Shown here: piece after piece, positions 1-7,112 of the stretch | Position numbering within the stretch: the first letter of the stretch is position 1 | How the letters are laid out: every line of letters starts with the position of its first letter | Source: Oscillibacter sp. CAG:241 | GTDB lineage: Bacteria; Bacillota; Clostridia; Oscillospirales; Oscillospiraceae | NCBI GenBank assembly: GCA_000435975.1 | Contig: FR884135.1 | Span: 21,352 to 37,387, forward strand | DNA: 16,036 bases | Reading direction: 5' to 3' | Translations under genes and position numbers: made by a program | Notes under the pieces: model-generated | Database searches by the model: none | What the model was told of the DNA's origin: nothing | Seen by the model: only the letters and a program-made list of their open reading frames with translations

Positions 1-529
1 CGCCCTTAGCGCCGAAATCCCGGACGTTGAGCACATCCCGGTACTTTTTCCGCCACCCGGTAGGCTTGCCGTCTGCATCCACGGAGGATACCATGATCTG
101 GTCATCCGCCGCCAGACCGGACAGGCCCATGGCGGCAGCTACGTTGGCCGCCGTCACGTCAGACAGCTGGTTCAGCTTGGCCATGACCTGGGCATACACG
201 TCCTTTGCCGGTGCGGCGGGAGGACCGCCTGCCGTGGTGATCGCGTCCAGCACGCGAAAATCCGCGCCCCGGCTGGTGTGGACATCCCCGGCAAACAGAC
301 CGATCGACACCCATCCTGCCGTATTCTGCACGGGCAGCCCGGCAGAATTTCCGGTGAACACCACGTCCTGATGGGTGCCGTCCGGAAGCTGCACCCGCAT
401 GGTCTTTGTGTCAAACGATGCCCATTCCTCGTCCAGATCCCACAGCACCGTGTAGTCGCTGTTGCCGCAGACAATGGTCCCCGTTCCGCTGGCCCGCTTG
501 TTCCTGATTGTAATTTTCAATTCAGGCAT
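1..529 (-). CDS. Phage tail/tailspike-like protein, 5' part (partial at window edge)
   Basis: Reading leftward from ATG at 529 there is an uninterrupted frame of 176 codons to the window edge, so the 3' end is missing. The N-terminal ~95 residues form a small beta-rich domain (starts MPELKITIRNK; contains YTVLWDLDEEW at about 26-36) of a type I associate with tail or baseplate proteins of Clostridia prophages. A proline/alanine hinge (GGPPAAPAKDVYAQ) follows, then a helical linker. The visible part ends in NVRDFGAKG (168-176), which is the usual opening of Pectate_lyase_3/GH28-like right-handed beta-helix domains in tailspikes. There is no signal peptide, which favours a phage structural protein over a secreted enzyme. 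The start is chosen because GAAGGGAG lies 9 nt upstream; in-frame ATGs at 538 and 535 sit too close to it. It is divergent from the polysaccharide operon. Product class is fairly likely; exact role and whether a whole prophage lies to the left are unknown. Confidence 0.65.
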   Translation of the reverse strand, partial: MPELKITIRNKRASGTGTIVCGNSDYTVLWDLDEEWASFDTKTMRVQLPDGTHQDVVFTGNSAGLPVQNTAGWVSIGLFAGDVHTSRGADFRVLDAITTAGGPPAAPAKDVYAQVMAKLNQLSDVTAANVAAAMGLSGLAADDQIMVSSVDADGKPTGWRKKYRDVLNVRDFGAKG

Positions 530-717
530 GTACATCATCTCCCTTCGCATATATCCACACACTGCCGGGAGTTATACACGGCGTTGCCTGTTTGCCTGCG
601 GCGGAGCGGGCGTTTTTGCACAGCGGAGGGAGCGGCTGCTCATGCGTCATTTCCGACGAGCCCGTGTCCGGAAAAGCGAATTATTTGAACGCTGGAATAC
701 AAGCGGAGGTAAATTCC

Positions 718-738
718 ATGTATAACCAAAAAATATAG
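718..738 (+). other. Possible six-codon leader ORF (MYNQKI)
   Basis: ATG at 718 is followed by six codons and a TAG. GGAGGT (705-710) is well placed upstream, with 8 nt between GGAGG and the ATG. It lies about 130 nt upstream of the first polysaccharide gene, where leader peptides are sometimes found. Nothing in its short sequence suggests an attenuation mechanism, and the arrangement may be chance. Confidence 0.15.
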
Positions 739-761
739 CGTATTATCACGCACCAACTCTT

Positions 762-792
762 TTGAAATTCGACATAGAAAAACTTGCATTAT
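762..792 (+). promoter_or_regulatory. Candidate sigma-A-type promoter of the polysaccharide operon (weak)
   Basis: TTGAAA at 762-767 could be a -35 element and CATTAT at 787-792 a -10 element. The 19-nt spacer is longer than the optimal 17. It lies in the A+T-rich stretch directly upstream of the first operon gene, which is the main support. Other weak pairs exist nearby, for example TTGCAT at 784 with a T-rich -10 near 807, so the exact promoter is uncertain. Confidence 0.25.
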
Positions 793-866
793 CTGCCAGA
801 ATATGTTTTTATTTGTAGGAAATACAAAGTAGAGAATATGTCCTTGGAAAGAGAGGTGTGGAATAG

Positions 867-1517
867 ATGGAAAACAGTGCCGTGGTGAATCAGACCGGCC
901 CGCTTTGTCCGGTGGGTTCTGCCCTCAGGGTCCCGCCGTTAGGATACCGTATGGTAAAGCGGGCCTTTGATCTGACCGCGGCACTTATTTTATCGGTGCT
1001 GCTGGCAGTGCCTGCGGCCATACTGATGCTGCTGATCCGCCTGGATTCTCCGGGACCGGCAATTTTCCGCCAGGAGCGCCTGGGAAAAAACGGAAAGCCG
1101 TTTATGATCCTGAAGCTGCGCTCCATGCGGCTGGACGCGGAAAAGAATGGCCCCCGATGGGCGGAGCGGAACGACAGCCGCTGCACGCGTTTGGGCAGCT
1201 TTCTCCGCAGATCCCGGCTGGACGAACTGCCTCAGCTCTGGAATATTTTGCATGGAGAAATGAGCTTTGTGGGACCGCGTCCGGAGAGAGCGTATTTTTA
1301 TGACCAATTTGAAAAGACGATACCCGGGTTTCGGAACCGTTTGGCTGTCATACCGGGGCTGACTGGCTTGGCGCAGGTCAACGGTGGGTACGATTTAAGT
1401 CCTGACCAGAAGATCGTCTTTGACATGAAATACATCGAAAACTGCTGCGTGGGGATGGACCTGTCCTGTATGCTGAAAACGGTAAGGCTGGTGTTTACCC
1501 ACGAGGGCGCACGGTAA
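867..1517 (+). CDS. Initiating sugar-1-phosphate transferase (monotopic phosphoglycosyl transferase)
   Basis: This 216-residue protein belongs to the bacterial sugar transferase family (PglC/WbaP C-terminal type). These enzymes move a sugar-1-phosphate from a nucleotide sugar to undecaprenyl phosphate at the inner membrane face, the first committed step of polysaccharide assembly. Visible features are a basic KRAFDL start (31-36), a hydrophobic re-entrant segment (about 36-58), SPGPAIFRQERLG (61-73), KLRSM (83-87), the catalytic Asp-Glu pair in SRLDELPQLWN (D119, E120), GPRPE (136-140) and GLTGLAQVNG (164-173). The size matches the short single-domain class, without the extra WbaP membrane domains. 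Residues 1-27 are not part of the usual core. The start is supported by GAGAGGTG at 851-858, 8 nt upstream. It is the first gene of the operon and is followed after 5 nt by a glycosyltransferase. Family is certain; the sugar transferred cannot be told from sequence. Confidence 0.95.
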   Translation: MENSAVVNQTGPLCPVGSALRVPPLGYRMVKRAFDLTAALILSVLLAVPAAILMLLIRLDSPGPAIFRQERLGKNGKPFMILKLRSMRLDAEKNGPRWAERNDSRCTRLGSFLRRSRLDELPQLWNILHGEMSFVGPRPERAYFYDQFEKTIPGFRNRLAVIPGLTGLAQVNGGYDLSPDQKIVFDMKYIENCCVGMDLSCMLKTVRLVFTHEGAR

Positions 1518-1522
1518 AGAAA

Positions 1523-2653
1523 ATGAAGATTGCAATACTTGCAAACGACACGACGTATACATATAATCTGCGCGGCGCGCTGCTCCGGCGGCTCCTTGCC
1601 GCCGGCCACCGGGTGACCGTTATCAGCCAGCTGCGTGGGTTTTGTCCGGAGCTGGAGGCCATGGGCTGCACGCTTATCGGCATTGACAACGACCGCCACG
1701 GGAAAAATCCCCTTCAGGACGGAAGGCTCCTGCTGCGCTATCTGTCCATCCTGCGGCAGGAGCAGCCGGAGGCGGTGCTTTCCTTCAACATCAAGCCCAA
1801 TATATACGGCGGCATGGCCTGCCGGCATCTGGGCATCCGGTTTCTGCCCAACGTCACCGGCCTGGGGACGGCCCTGGAATATCCGGGCCCGCTGCAGGCA
1901 CTGACCTGTGCGCTGTACCGGATAGGCGTTTCCCGGGCAGACTGCATTTTCTTCCAGAATCGCTCCAATCAGGATTTCTTCGCATCGCGCCGTCTGATCT
2001 CCCCCGGTACCCGGAGCGTTCTGCTGCCCGGCTCCGGGGTGGACTTGGGCGCGTTTTCCCCGCTTCCGTATCCCCGGGGAGACACCGTTCATTTCTTGTT
2101 CGTGTCCCGGATCCTGAAGGAAAAGGGCATTGACCTCTATCTGCATGCGGCCAGAGCCATCCGCCGCACCCATCCGGAGGCCGTGTTCCACGTCTGCGGC
2201 TGCTGCGATGATCCGGCGTACCGGGCCGTTATGGAAAGCGCCGTCCAGGCAGGCGACATCGTGTATCACGGGGAGCAGCGGGATATGCGGCCGTTTTACG
2301 AAATGGCCTGCTGCGTCGTCCACCCGTCCTATTACCCGGAGGGTATGGCCAATGCCCTGCTGGAGGCCGCGGCCTGCGCCCGGCCCATCATCACCACAGA
2401 CCGCAGCGGCTGCGCGGAAACCGTGGAGGACGGCCGGACCGGCCTTCTGATCCCCATCCGGGACCAGGATGCCCTGACGGCGGCGCTGGAGCGGTTTCTC
2501 TCCCTGTCCTGGGAACAGCGGTGTGACATGGGCCGGCTGGGCCGGGAAAAGATGGAGCGCGAGTTCGACCGCGCCATCGTGGCGGACCGCTATATGCAGG
2601 TTCTGTTTCCTCAGAAAACCATCACCAAGGAGCGTCAGGCCATTGGACTATAA
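1523..2653 (+). CDS. GT4 glycosyltransferase, CapM/galacturonosyltransferase-like
   Basis: A 376-residue GT-B fold, family 4 glycosyltransferase acting in the cytoplasm on the lipid-linked sugar. The N-terminal Rossmann domain starts MKIAILANDT and includes NVTGLGTALE (110-119), a motif of the CapM-like subgroup. The C-terminal donor-binding domain has GSGVDLGAF (170-178), SRILKEKGI (195-203) and the EX7E signature in PEGMANALLEA (E273, E281). Its close position to the initiating transferase suggests it adds the second sugar. The uronate-making genes in the operon make a uronic acid donor plausible, but this is inference. It starts 5 nt after the previous stop with no strong Shine-Dalgarno, so translational coupling is likely. 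Its last 11 nt overlap the next gene, and the AAGGAG inside its 3' end serves that gene. Confidence 0.9.
   Translation: MKIAILANDTTYTYNLRGALLRRLLAAGHRVTVISQLRGFCPELEAMGCTLIGIDNDRHGKNPLQDGRLLLRYLSILRQEQPEAVLSFNIKPNIYGGMACRHLGIRFLPNVTGLGTALEYPGPLQALTCALYRIGVSRADCIFFQNRSNQDFFASRRLISPGTRSVLLPGSGVDLGAFSPLPYPRGDTVHFLFVSRILKEKGIDLYLHAARAIRRTHPEAVFHVCGCCDDPAYRAVMESAVQAGDIVYHGEQRDMRPFYEMACCVVHPSYYPEGMANALLEAAACARPIITTDRSGCAETVEDGRTGLLIPIRDQDALTAALERFLSLSWEQRCDMGRLGREKMEREFDRAIVADRYMQVLFPQKTITKERQAIGL
2627..2632 (+). promoter_or_regulatory. Ribosome binding site that decides the TTG start of the TupA-like gene
   Basis: AAGGAG lies inside the 3' end of the preceding glycosyltransferase gene, 10 nt before TTG at 2643. 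It selects that TTG over the in-frame ATG at 2523. The sequence between 2523 and 2643 is the out-of-frame reading of the glycosyltransferase C-terminus and shows no TupA-family similarity. Confidence 0.75.
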
Positions 2654-3572
2654 AAAGATCATCCGCAGCCGGGCGGCCCGGGAAAACATCCTGCGGGCCC
2701 TGACCTTTATTCCCGACGAGGCCATGCTGCGCATCCAATACCGGATCAAGACCGGCCGGGCGCTGCACCTGAAGCATCCCACCCGCTTCACGGAAAAGCT
2801 GCAATGGTACAAGCTGTATTATCGGGACCCGGACATGCTCCGCTGCGTGGACAAGTATGAGGTGCGTGCATATCTCCGGGAGCGGGGCTTTCAGGACCTG
2901 CTGCCCCGGTGCTTCGGCGTATTTGATAGTCCCGACCAGCTGCCTGTGCCGCAGCTGCCGGACCGGTTTGTTTTGAAGGATACCCTGGGCAGCGGCGGAA
3001 ACGCCGTCCTGCTTTGTCCCGATAAAGACCAGGCCGATTGGCGCGCCGTCCGGAAGACTGCCGCCGGCTGGTGTGCCACGCCGCTGGTCCGGGACGGCGG
3101 CCGGGAATGGCCGTACTACTCCGGAAAGCCGCACCGGATCCTGGCGGAGGAGTATTTGCAGCCGGCCGCCGGGCCGCTGACGGATTATAAGTTCTTTTGC
3201 TTCGGCGGCAAATGCGCCTTTGCCTATGTCTGCACCGGACGCCATAACGGCAGCGCGGTGGGAATACACATTGTGTCGCCGTCGTATGAGAAGCTGCCGG
3301 TCGTCCGGGTAGGCGATGAACCGTCGGACCGGCTGCCGGACCGGCCGGAGAACTTTGGGGAGATGGTCCGGCTGGCGGAGGCCATCAGCGCGCCGTTTCC
3401 CCATGTGCGGGTGGATCTGTACAATGTGGACGGGCTCATCCGGTTCGGCGAGCTGACTTTTTTCAATGCCAGCGGATACATGCTCTATGAGCCGGACTGC
3501 TTTGATAGGGAGATAGGGGACCGGTTTTCGCTTCCGCAGCGGAGAGAACGACCCGGGGGAGGGGCATCATGA
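2643..3572 (+). CDS. TupA-like ATP-grasp protein
   Basis: A 309-residue member of the ATPgrasp_TupA family, named after the teichuronopeptide synthesis protein of alkaliphilic bacilli. ATP-grasp enzymes join a carboxylate to an amine or thiol through an acyl-phosphate, so the likely role is attaching an amino acid or peptide to the polysaccharide unit, probably on a uronic acid carboxyl. The product is not proven for this family. Recognisable blocks are IQYRIKTGRALHLKHPTRFT (31-50), EKLQWYKLYYRDP (51-63), DKYEVRAYL (70-78), DRFVLKDTLGSGGN (107-120, nucleotide binding), ILAEEYL (166-172), DYKFFCFGGK (181-190) and FPHVRVDLYNVDG...GELTFF (252-274, metal/phosphate end). The start is TTG, read as Met-Asp-Tyr-Lys-Lys, supported by AAGGAG 10 nt upstream. 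It overlaps the previous gene by 11 nt and the next by 4 nt (ATGA), so it is firmly inside the operon. Confidence 0.88.
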   Translation: MDYKKIIRSRAARENILRALTFIPDEAMLRIQYRIKTGRALHLKHPTRFTEKLQWYKLYYRDPDMLRCVDKYEVRAYLRERGFQDLLPRCFGVFDSPDQLPVPQLPDRFVLKDTLGSGGNAVLLCPDKDQADWRAVRKTAAGWCATPLVRDGGREWPYYSGKPHRILAEEYLQPAAGPLTDYKFFCFGGKCAFAYVCTGRHNGSAVGIHIVSPSYEKLPVVRVGDEPSDRLPDRPENFGEMVRLAEAISAPFPHVRVDLYNVDGLIRFGELTFFNASGYMLYEPDCFDREIGDRFSLPQRRERPGGGAS

Positions 3573-4723
3573 GAGCGCTGCTGGCAACGCAATTTTCCAT
3601 CGTGCCGCACGGCGGCCGGTACTATACCAAATCTGCCTTTGCCGCCATCCTGCGGCGGTATGGCGCGGCCTTTGGTCCGCTGACGCTCTGCGTCCCTGTG
3701 AAGCAGACCTGGTCCCCCCTGCTGGAGGACGTTACGGAGGCCGTTTCCCAGATGGTGCCCGTTTCCCGGAACGACAGCATCCTGCGCCGGCAGCGGCGAG
3801 AGATGACCCGCGCCATCCGGGAGAGTGACCTGGTCATCGTGCGCTGCCACTCCTTTGTGGCCTTTTGGGCCTCGGACCTGGCACACCGCCTGAAAAAGCC
3901 CGTGCTTGCCGAGGCGATGTCCTGCCCCTGGGACGCCATGTGGAACCACGGGCCCCTGGGTAAGCTCATCGCCCCCTATATGTTTCTGAAAATGCGCCGG
4001 GTCATGGCCCAGGCGGACTATGCGCTTTATGTGACGCAGGAATTTCTGCAGCGGCGTTACCCGTGCCGGAATCCCTGGATCGGCGCGTCCAATGTGGCGC
4101 TGCCTGCACCGTCGGAGGAGGTCCTGACCCGCCGACTGGCGCATATCGCGGCCCAGGACCCGTCCCGGGTGACGCTGATGACCTGTGCGGCGGTGAATGT
4201 TGCTCATAAGGGGCATCGATTTGTCATTCGTGCCATTCCGCAGCTCAACGCCATGGGTATCCGGGTGCGGTATTTCTGCGTGGGCCAGGGAGATCCCCAT
4301 GTCCTGCAAAGCCTGGCAGCCCGGTGCGGCGTATCGGACCAGGTGGTCTTTACCGGTGCCCTGCCCCATGAGGAGATATTCTCCATGCTGGATACCTGTG
4401 ATATTTATGTGCAGCCCAGTCTCCAGGAGGGGCTGCCCCGGGCGCTGATCGAGGCCATGAGCCGCGGCTGCCCCTGCATCGGTGCGCGGACTGCCGGCAT
4501 CCCGGAGCTGCTGCCGGAGGAATGCCTGACCCCCAGAGGGTCCGCCGGGGCCATTGCCGGTGCGGTTTCCGCCATGCTCCGGAGCGATTTGTCCCGATAC
4601 GCCTGCGAGAGCTACCGGACCGCCCTGGCCTATCAGGGCCCGGTGCTGGATGCCCGCAGAAACGCCTTTTTTGACCGGATCCGGCGGGAGGTTGCCTCCG
4701 CCAGCGGGGGAGAGTGCTCATGA
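3569..4723 (+). CDS. GT4 glycosyltransferase (second)
   Basis: A 384-residue GT-B family 4 glycosyltransferase. The N-terminal acceptor half is divergent. The donor half is clear: VAHKGH (211-216), GQGDPHVLQSLA (239-250), FTGALPHEEI (261-270), and the EX7E motif in LQEGLPRALIEAM (E287, E295), then CPCIGARTAGIPELL. It probably adds the third sugar of the repeat unit. No transmembrane segment is evident, so it is expected at the inner face of the membrane. The ATG overlaps the TupA-like stop (ATGA), with a GGAGGGG ribosome site a few bases upstream. Donor and acceptor cannot be assigned. Confidence 0.88.
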   Translation: MRALLATQFSIVPHGGRYYTKSAFAAILRRYGAAFGPLTLCVPVKQTWSPLLEDVTEAVSQMVPVSRNDSILRRQRREMTRAIRESDLVIVRCHSFVAFWASDLAHRLKKPVLAEAMSCPWDAMWNHGPLGKLIAPYMFLKMRRVMAQADYALYVTQEFLQRRYPCRNPWIGASNVALPAPSEEVLTRRLAHIAAQDPSRVTLMTCAAVNVAHKGHRFVIRAIPQLNAMGIRVRYFCVGQGDPHVLQSLAARCGVSDQVVFTGALPHEEIFSMLDTCDIYVQPSLQEGLPRALIEAMSRGCPCIGARTAGIPELLPEECLTPRGSAGAIAGAVSAMLRSDLSRYACESYRTALAYQGPVLDARRNAFFDRIRREVASASGGECS

Positions 4724-5979
4724 ATCAGCATCGCCGCATAGGTCTGACGGACGCCGCGTCCTTTCTTTTGGCCATTTATTATTTGTGGTATCAGCTTCCC
4801 TTTATGCGTGCGACGTTTCAGGCGGAGCGCTATAAGTACCTGTTTTTTGCCTGCTTTGCGGCAGGTATCCTGCTGCTGTGCGCCGCCCGGCTGGAGAACT
4901 GCCGGATGCGTGTGCGGCTGACCCTCCGGGTGTCTGTGCTGACGCCGGTGCTGCTCTATATGGCCGTTATGGCCGTGTGCTATCTTCTGCACGTCGGCGA
5001 TGCCGCCCGGCATATCCGCGTCAGCTTTTCCTTTTGGGGCACGCTGCTGGTATACCGGCTGTTCTCCTTTGACCGCAGGGCCCAGGTACGCTTCGGGCGG
5101 TATCTGCTGTTCCTGTTCCTGCTGACGGCGCTGACATCCGCGGCCGCCGTACTGACGGACAGCTCCGCCGCCCGCGCCATCTCCAACGCCTCTCAGCGGC
5201 CGGAAGCCGTGGCCCGGGATTATGTGCTGATGCGCCGCAACGTCAGCGGCATCTATCTGTTCCAGGACCTGGTCATTTTTGCCCCGATATCGGTGCTGAT
5301 GCTGCTCCAACGCAGAAAGCCCCTGATGAACGGGCTGATTCTGGGCTTCGTTTTTCTGGCGGTGATCAAGGCGTCGTTTACCATTCCCCTGTTCGTGCTG
5401 CTGGTAGTGTGCATTTTAACGGTTGTATCCCAGCGGCGGGGCGTTGGCCTGATGCTTCTGGCCGCAGGTGGCTTTTTCCTGCTGGCCTTTCCGCCGGATG
5501 AGCTGTTTTCCGCCCTGGCGGGCGCCATCGACAATCGTTATTTCAGCGCTCGCTTCGCGGAGCTGGCCCTGTTCCTCCGGCAGCGCAGCATCCGGGGCGA
5601 CCTGCAGATCCGGCTGCAATGCTATCTGTATTCCCTGCGCTCCTTCGCCGCCCATCCGCTGGGGATCGGGCCGTGGTACAGCTATGTCGTCGGCGACCGG
5701 GGGATCGGCTATCATTCGGCCATTCTGGACGATATGGCCCGCTATGGGCTGGCTGCCCTGGCTTTTTACGGCGTATTCCTGGCGAAGTATTACCGGATGC
5801 TCAGGGAGCAATGGGCCAGGATCGGACTCCGGGCCGCAGCAGCCATCATTACGGCAGGATGGGCTCTCCTTCTGCTGCTGAATATCGCCTTCCGGGCGGC
5901 GGATGAGAGTATTTTTATGCTGTACATTCTTCCGGTCCTGCCGGATATCCTTTTACAGTCTCGTAAGAAAACGGAGTGA
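4720..5979 (+). CDS. Wzy-type polysaccharide polymerase (multi-pass membrane protein)
   Basis: A 419-residue very hydrophobic protein with about ten predicted membrane helices, read by eye. Near the C-terminus is a polar periplasm-type loop, LRSFAAHPLGIGPWYSYVVG followed by GIGYHSAILDDMARYGLAALAFYGVF. This is the usual NPLFGVG...H...L...YG pattern of O-antigen ligase/Wzy proteins. In a Wzx/Wzy operon it would polymerise flipped repeat units on the outer side of the membrane. Wzy proteins diverge strongly, so assignment rests on topology, this loop and context; a ligase is the alternative. ATG 4720 overlaps the previous stop (ATGA) and has GGGGGAG 7 nt upstream. A GTG at 4714 is in frame but lies within that Shine-Dalgarno region. 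Confidence 0.8.
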   Translation: MNQHRRIGLTDAASFLLAIYYLWYQLPFMRATFQAERYKYLFFACFAAGILLLCAARLENCRMRVRLTLRVSVLTPVLLYMAVMAVCYLLHVGDAARHIRVSFSFWGTLLVYRLFSFDRRAQVRFGRYLLFLFLLTALTSAAAVLTDSSAARAISNASQRPEAVARDYVLMRRNVSGIYLFQDLVIFAPISVLMLLQRRKPLMNGLILGFVFLAVIKASFTIPLFVLLVVCILTVVSQRRGVGLMLLAAGGFFLLAFPPDELFSALAGAIDNRYFSARFAELALFLRQRSIRGDLQIRLQCYLYSLRSFAAHPLGIGPWYSYVVGDRGIGYHSAILDDMARYGLAALAFYGVFLAKYYRMLREQWARIGLRAAAAIITAGWALLLLLNIAFRAADESIFMLYILPVLPDILLQSRKKTE

Positions 5980-5984
5980 ACGAC

Positions 5985-7112
5985 ATGCCTCGGGTACTAC
6001 AGGTGCTGTCCTCCCTGCAAACGGGCGGCGGCGTCCAGGTCATGCTGAAAAATTACTATGCCCAGCTGGCGCCGCTGGCCTTCCAAACGGACTTTGTGGT
6101 CTGCGGCGCGGAGCGCGGAGGCCTGGAGCCCTGGTTCGAAGCACTGGGCGCAGGGATCCACCATATCCCGCCGCGGTCTGAGGACCCGGTGGGAAATCTC
6201 CGCGCCCTGCGGCGCATTCTGGCCGACGGACACTACGACGTGGTGCACTGCCACCAGGATTATCATGGCGCTGCGGCCATGGCCATGGCCAAGCGCTGCG
6301 GCGTCCCGGTGCGGATCATCCACAGCCACCAGGCCTATCCGCCGGAGAGCGCGCTGAAGCGGCTGCGGCGGAGGATCGAAAGCCCCCTGGTCATCCGCGA
6401 CGCCACGGTGCTGGCTGCCTGCGGCGAATTGGCCGGTGCGTGGCTCTATGGACAGGATGCCGTGGACTCCGGACGGGTGGTCATCCTGCGCAACGCCATT
6501 GACACGGAGGCCTTTGCCTTTTCGCCGGAGGACCGCCTCCGCCTGCGCCGGGAGTTGTCCATTCCGCAGGAGGCCGCGGTCATCGGCCATGTGGGCCGGT
6601 TCACGGAGCAGAAAAACCACCGGCTTCTGCTGGATATTTTCGCGGAATTTCACCGGCGCAGGCCGGATTCCGTGCTTTTGCTGGCCGGAGACGGGCCGCT
6701 TCGCCCGGAGATAGAGCACCAGGCTGACCGGCTGGGCCTGGGGGACAGTCTGCGCTTTCTGGGCATGCGCACGGACGTGCCGCAGCTTCTGAGCGCCATG
6801 GACCTGTTTCTGCTGCCCTCCCGCTGGGAGGGGCTGGGCATCGTTGCCGTGGAGGCCCAGGCCAGTGGCCTGCCCTGTGTCTGTTCGCATAAAGTGCCCA
6901 GGGAGGTAAAGCTGACCGATCAGCTCCGCTTCCTGCCGGAGGAATCCTATACAGCTCCCGCCGCCTGGTGCGGCGTCATGGAGCAGGCGCTGTCCGTCGG
7001 GCGGCGGGATGGCCGCGACGCCGTCTGCGCCGGGGGCTACGACATCCGCCGCCAGGCAAGGCGGCTGGAGTCGCTGTACCTTCACGGGACGCTGCTGTCC
7101 CAAGAGCTTTGA
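5985..7112 (+). CDS. GT4 glycosyltransferase (third), EpsF-like
   Basis: A 375-residue GT-B family 4 glycosyltransferase of the EpsF-like group. It opens with MPRVLQVLSSLQTGGGVQ, where the glycine-rich loop contacts donor and acceptor, followed by NYY. HSH is at 113-115, NAID at 170-173, VGRFTEQKNH at 203-212, GDGPLR at 235-240, and the EX7E motif is in WEGLGIVAVEA (E282, E290). It should add a sugar to the growing lipid-linked unit. Start ATG 5985 has GGAG 8 nt upstream. A GTG at 5976 overlapping the previous stop is also in frame but is less well served by that site. It ends TGATG, overlapping the flippase start by one base. Confidence 0.9.
   Translation: MPRVLQVLSSLQTGGGVQVMLKNYYAQLAPLAFQTDFVVCGAERGGLEPWFEALGAGIHHIPPRSEDPVGNLRALRRILADGHYDVVHCHQDYHGAAAMAMAKRCGVPVRIIHSHQAYPPESALKRLRRRIESPLVIRDATVLAACGELAGAWLYGQDAVDSGRVVILRNAIDTEAFAFSPEDRLRLRRELSIPQEAAVIGHVGRFTEQKNHRLLLDIFAEFHRRRPDSVLLLAGDGPLRPEIEHQADRLGLGDSLRFLGMRTDVPQLLSAMDLFLLPSRWEGLGIVAVEAQASGLPCVCSHKVPREVKLTDQLRFLPEESYTAPAAWCGVMEQALSVGRRDGRDAVCAGGYDIRRQARRLESLYLHGTLLSQEL

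Larger units (their letters stand above)
539..866. other. Intergenic region between divergent phage-like gene and polysaccharide operon
   Basis: No gene could be supported here. The left part (539-700) is G+C-rich like the coding regions and could be remnant sequence. From about 715 to 866 the base composition changes sharply to A+T-rich, as expected for a promoter region upstream of the first operon gene. It contains one short frame with a good Shine-Dalgarno (718-738) and a weak candidate promoter (762-792). No tRNA, CRISPR or clear terminator was seen. Confidence 0.6.

Noticed and set aside
594..617. Possible Rho-independent terminator: GCCTGC / GCGGGC stem followed by GTTTTT
   Set aside because: The stem is only six pairs with a G-T wobble, the T run is short, and no plus-strand gene lies upstream to be terminated.
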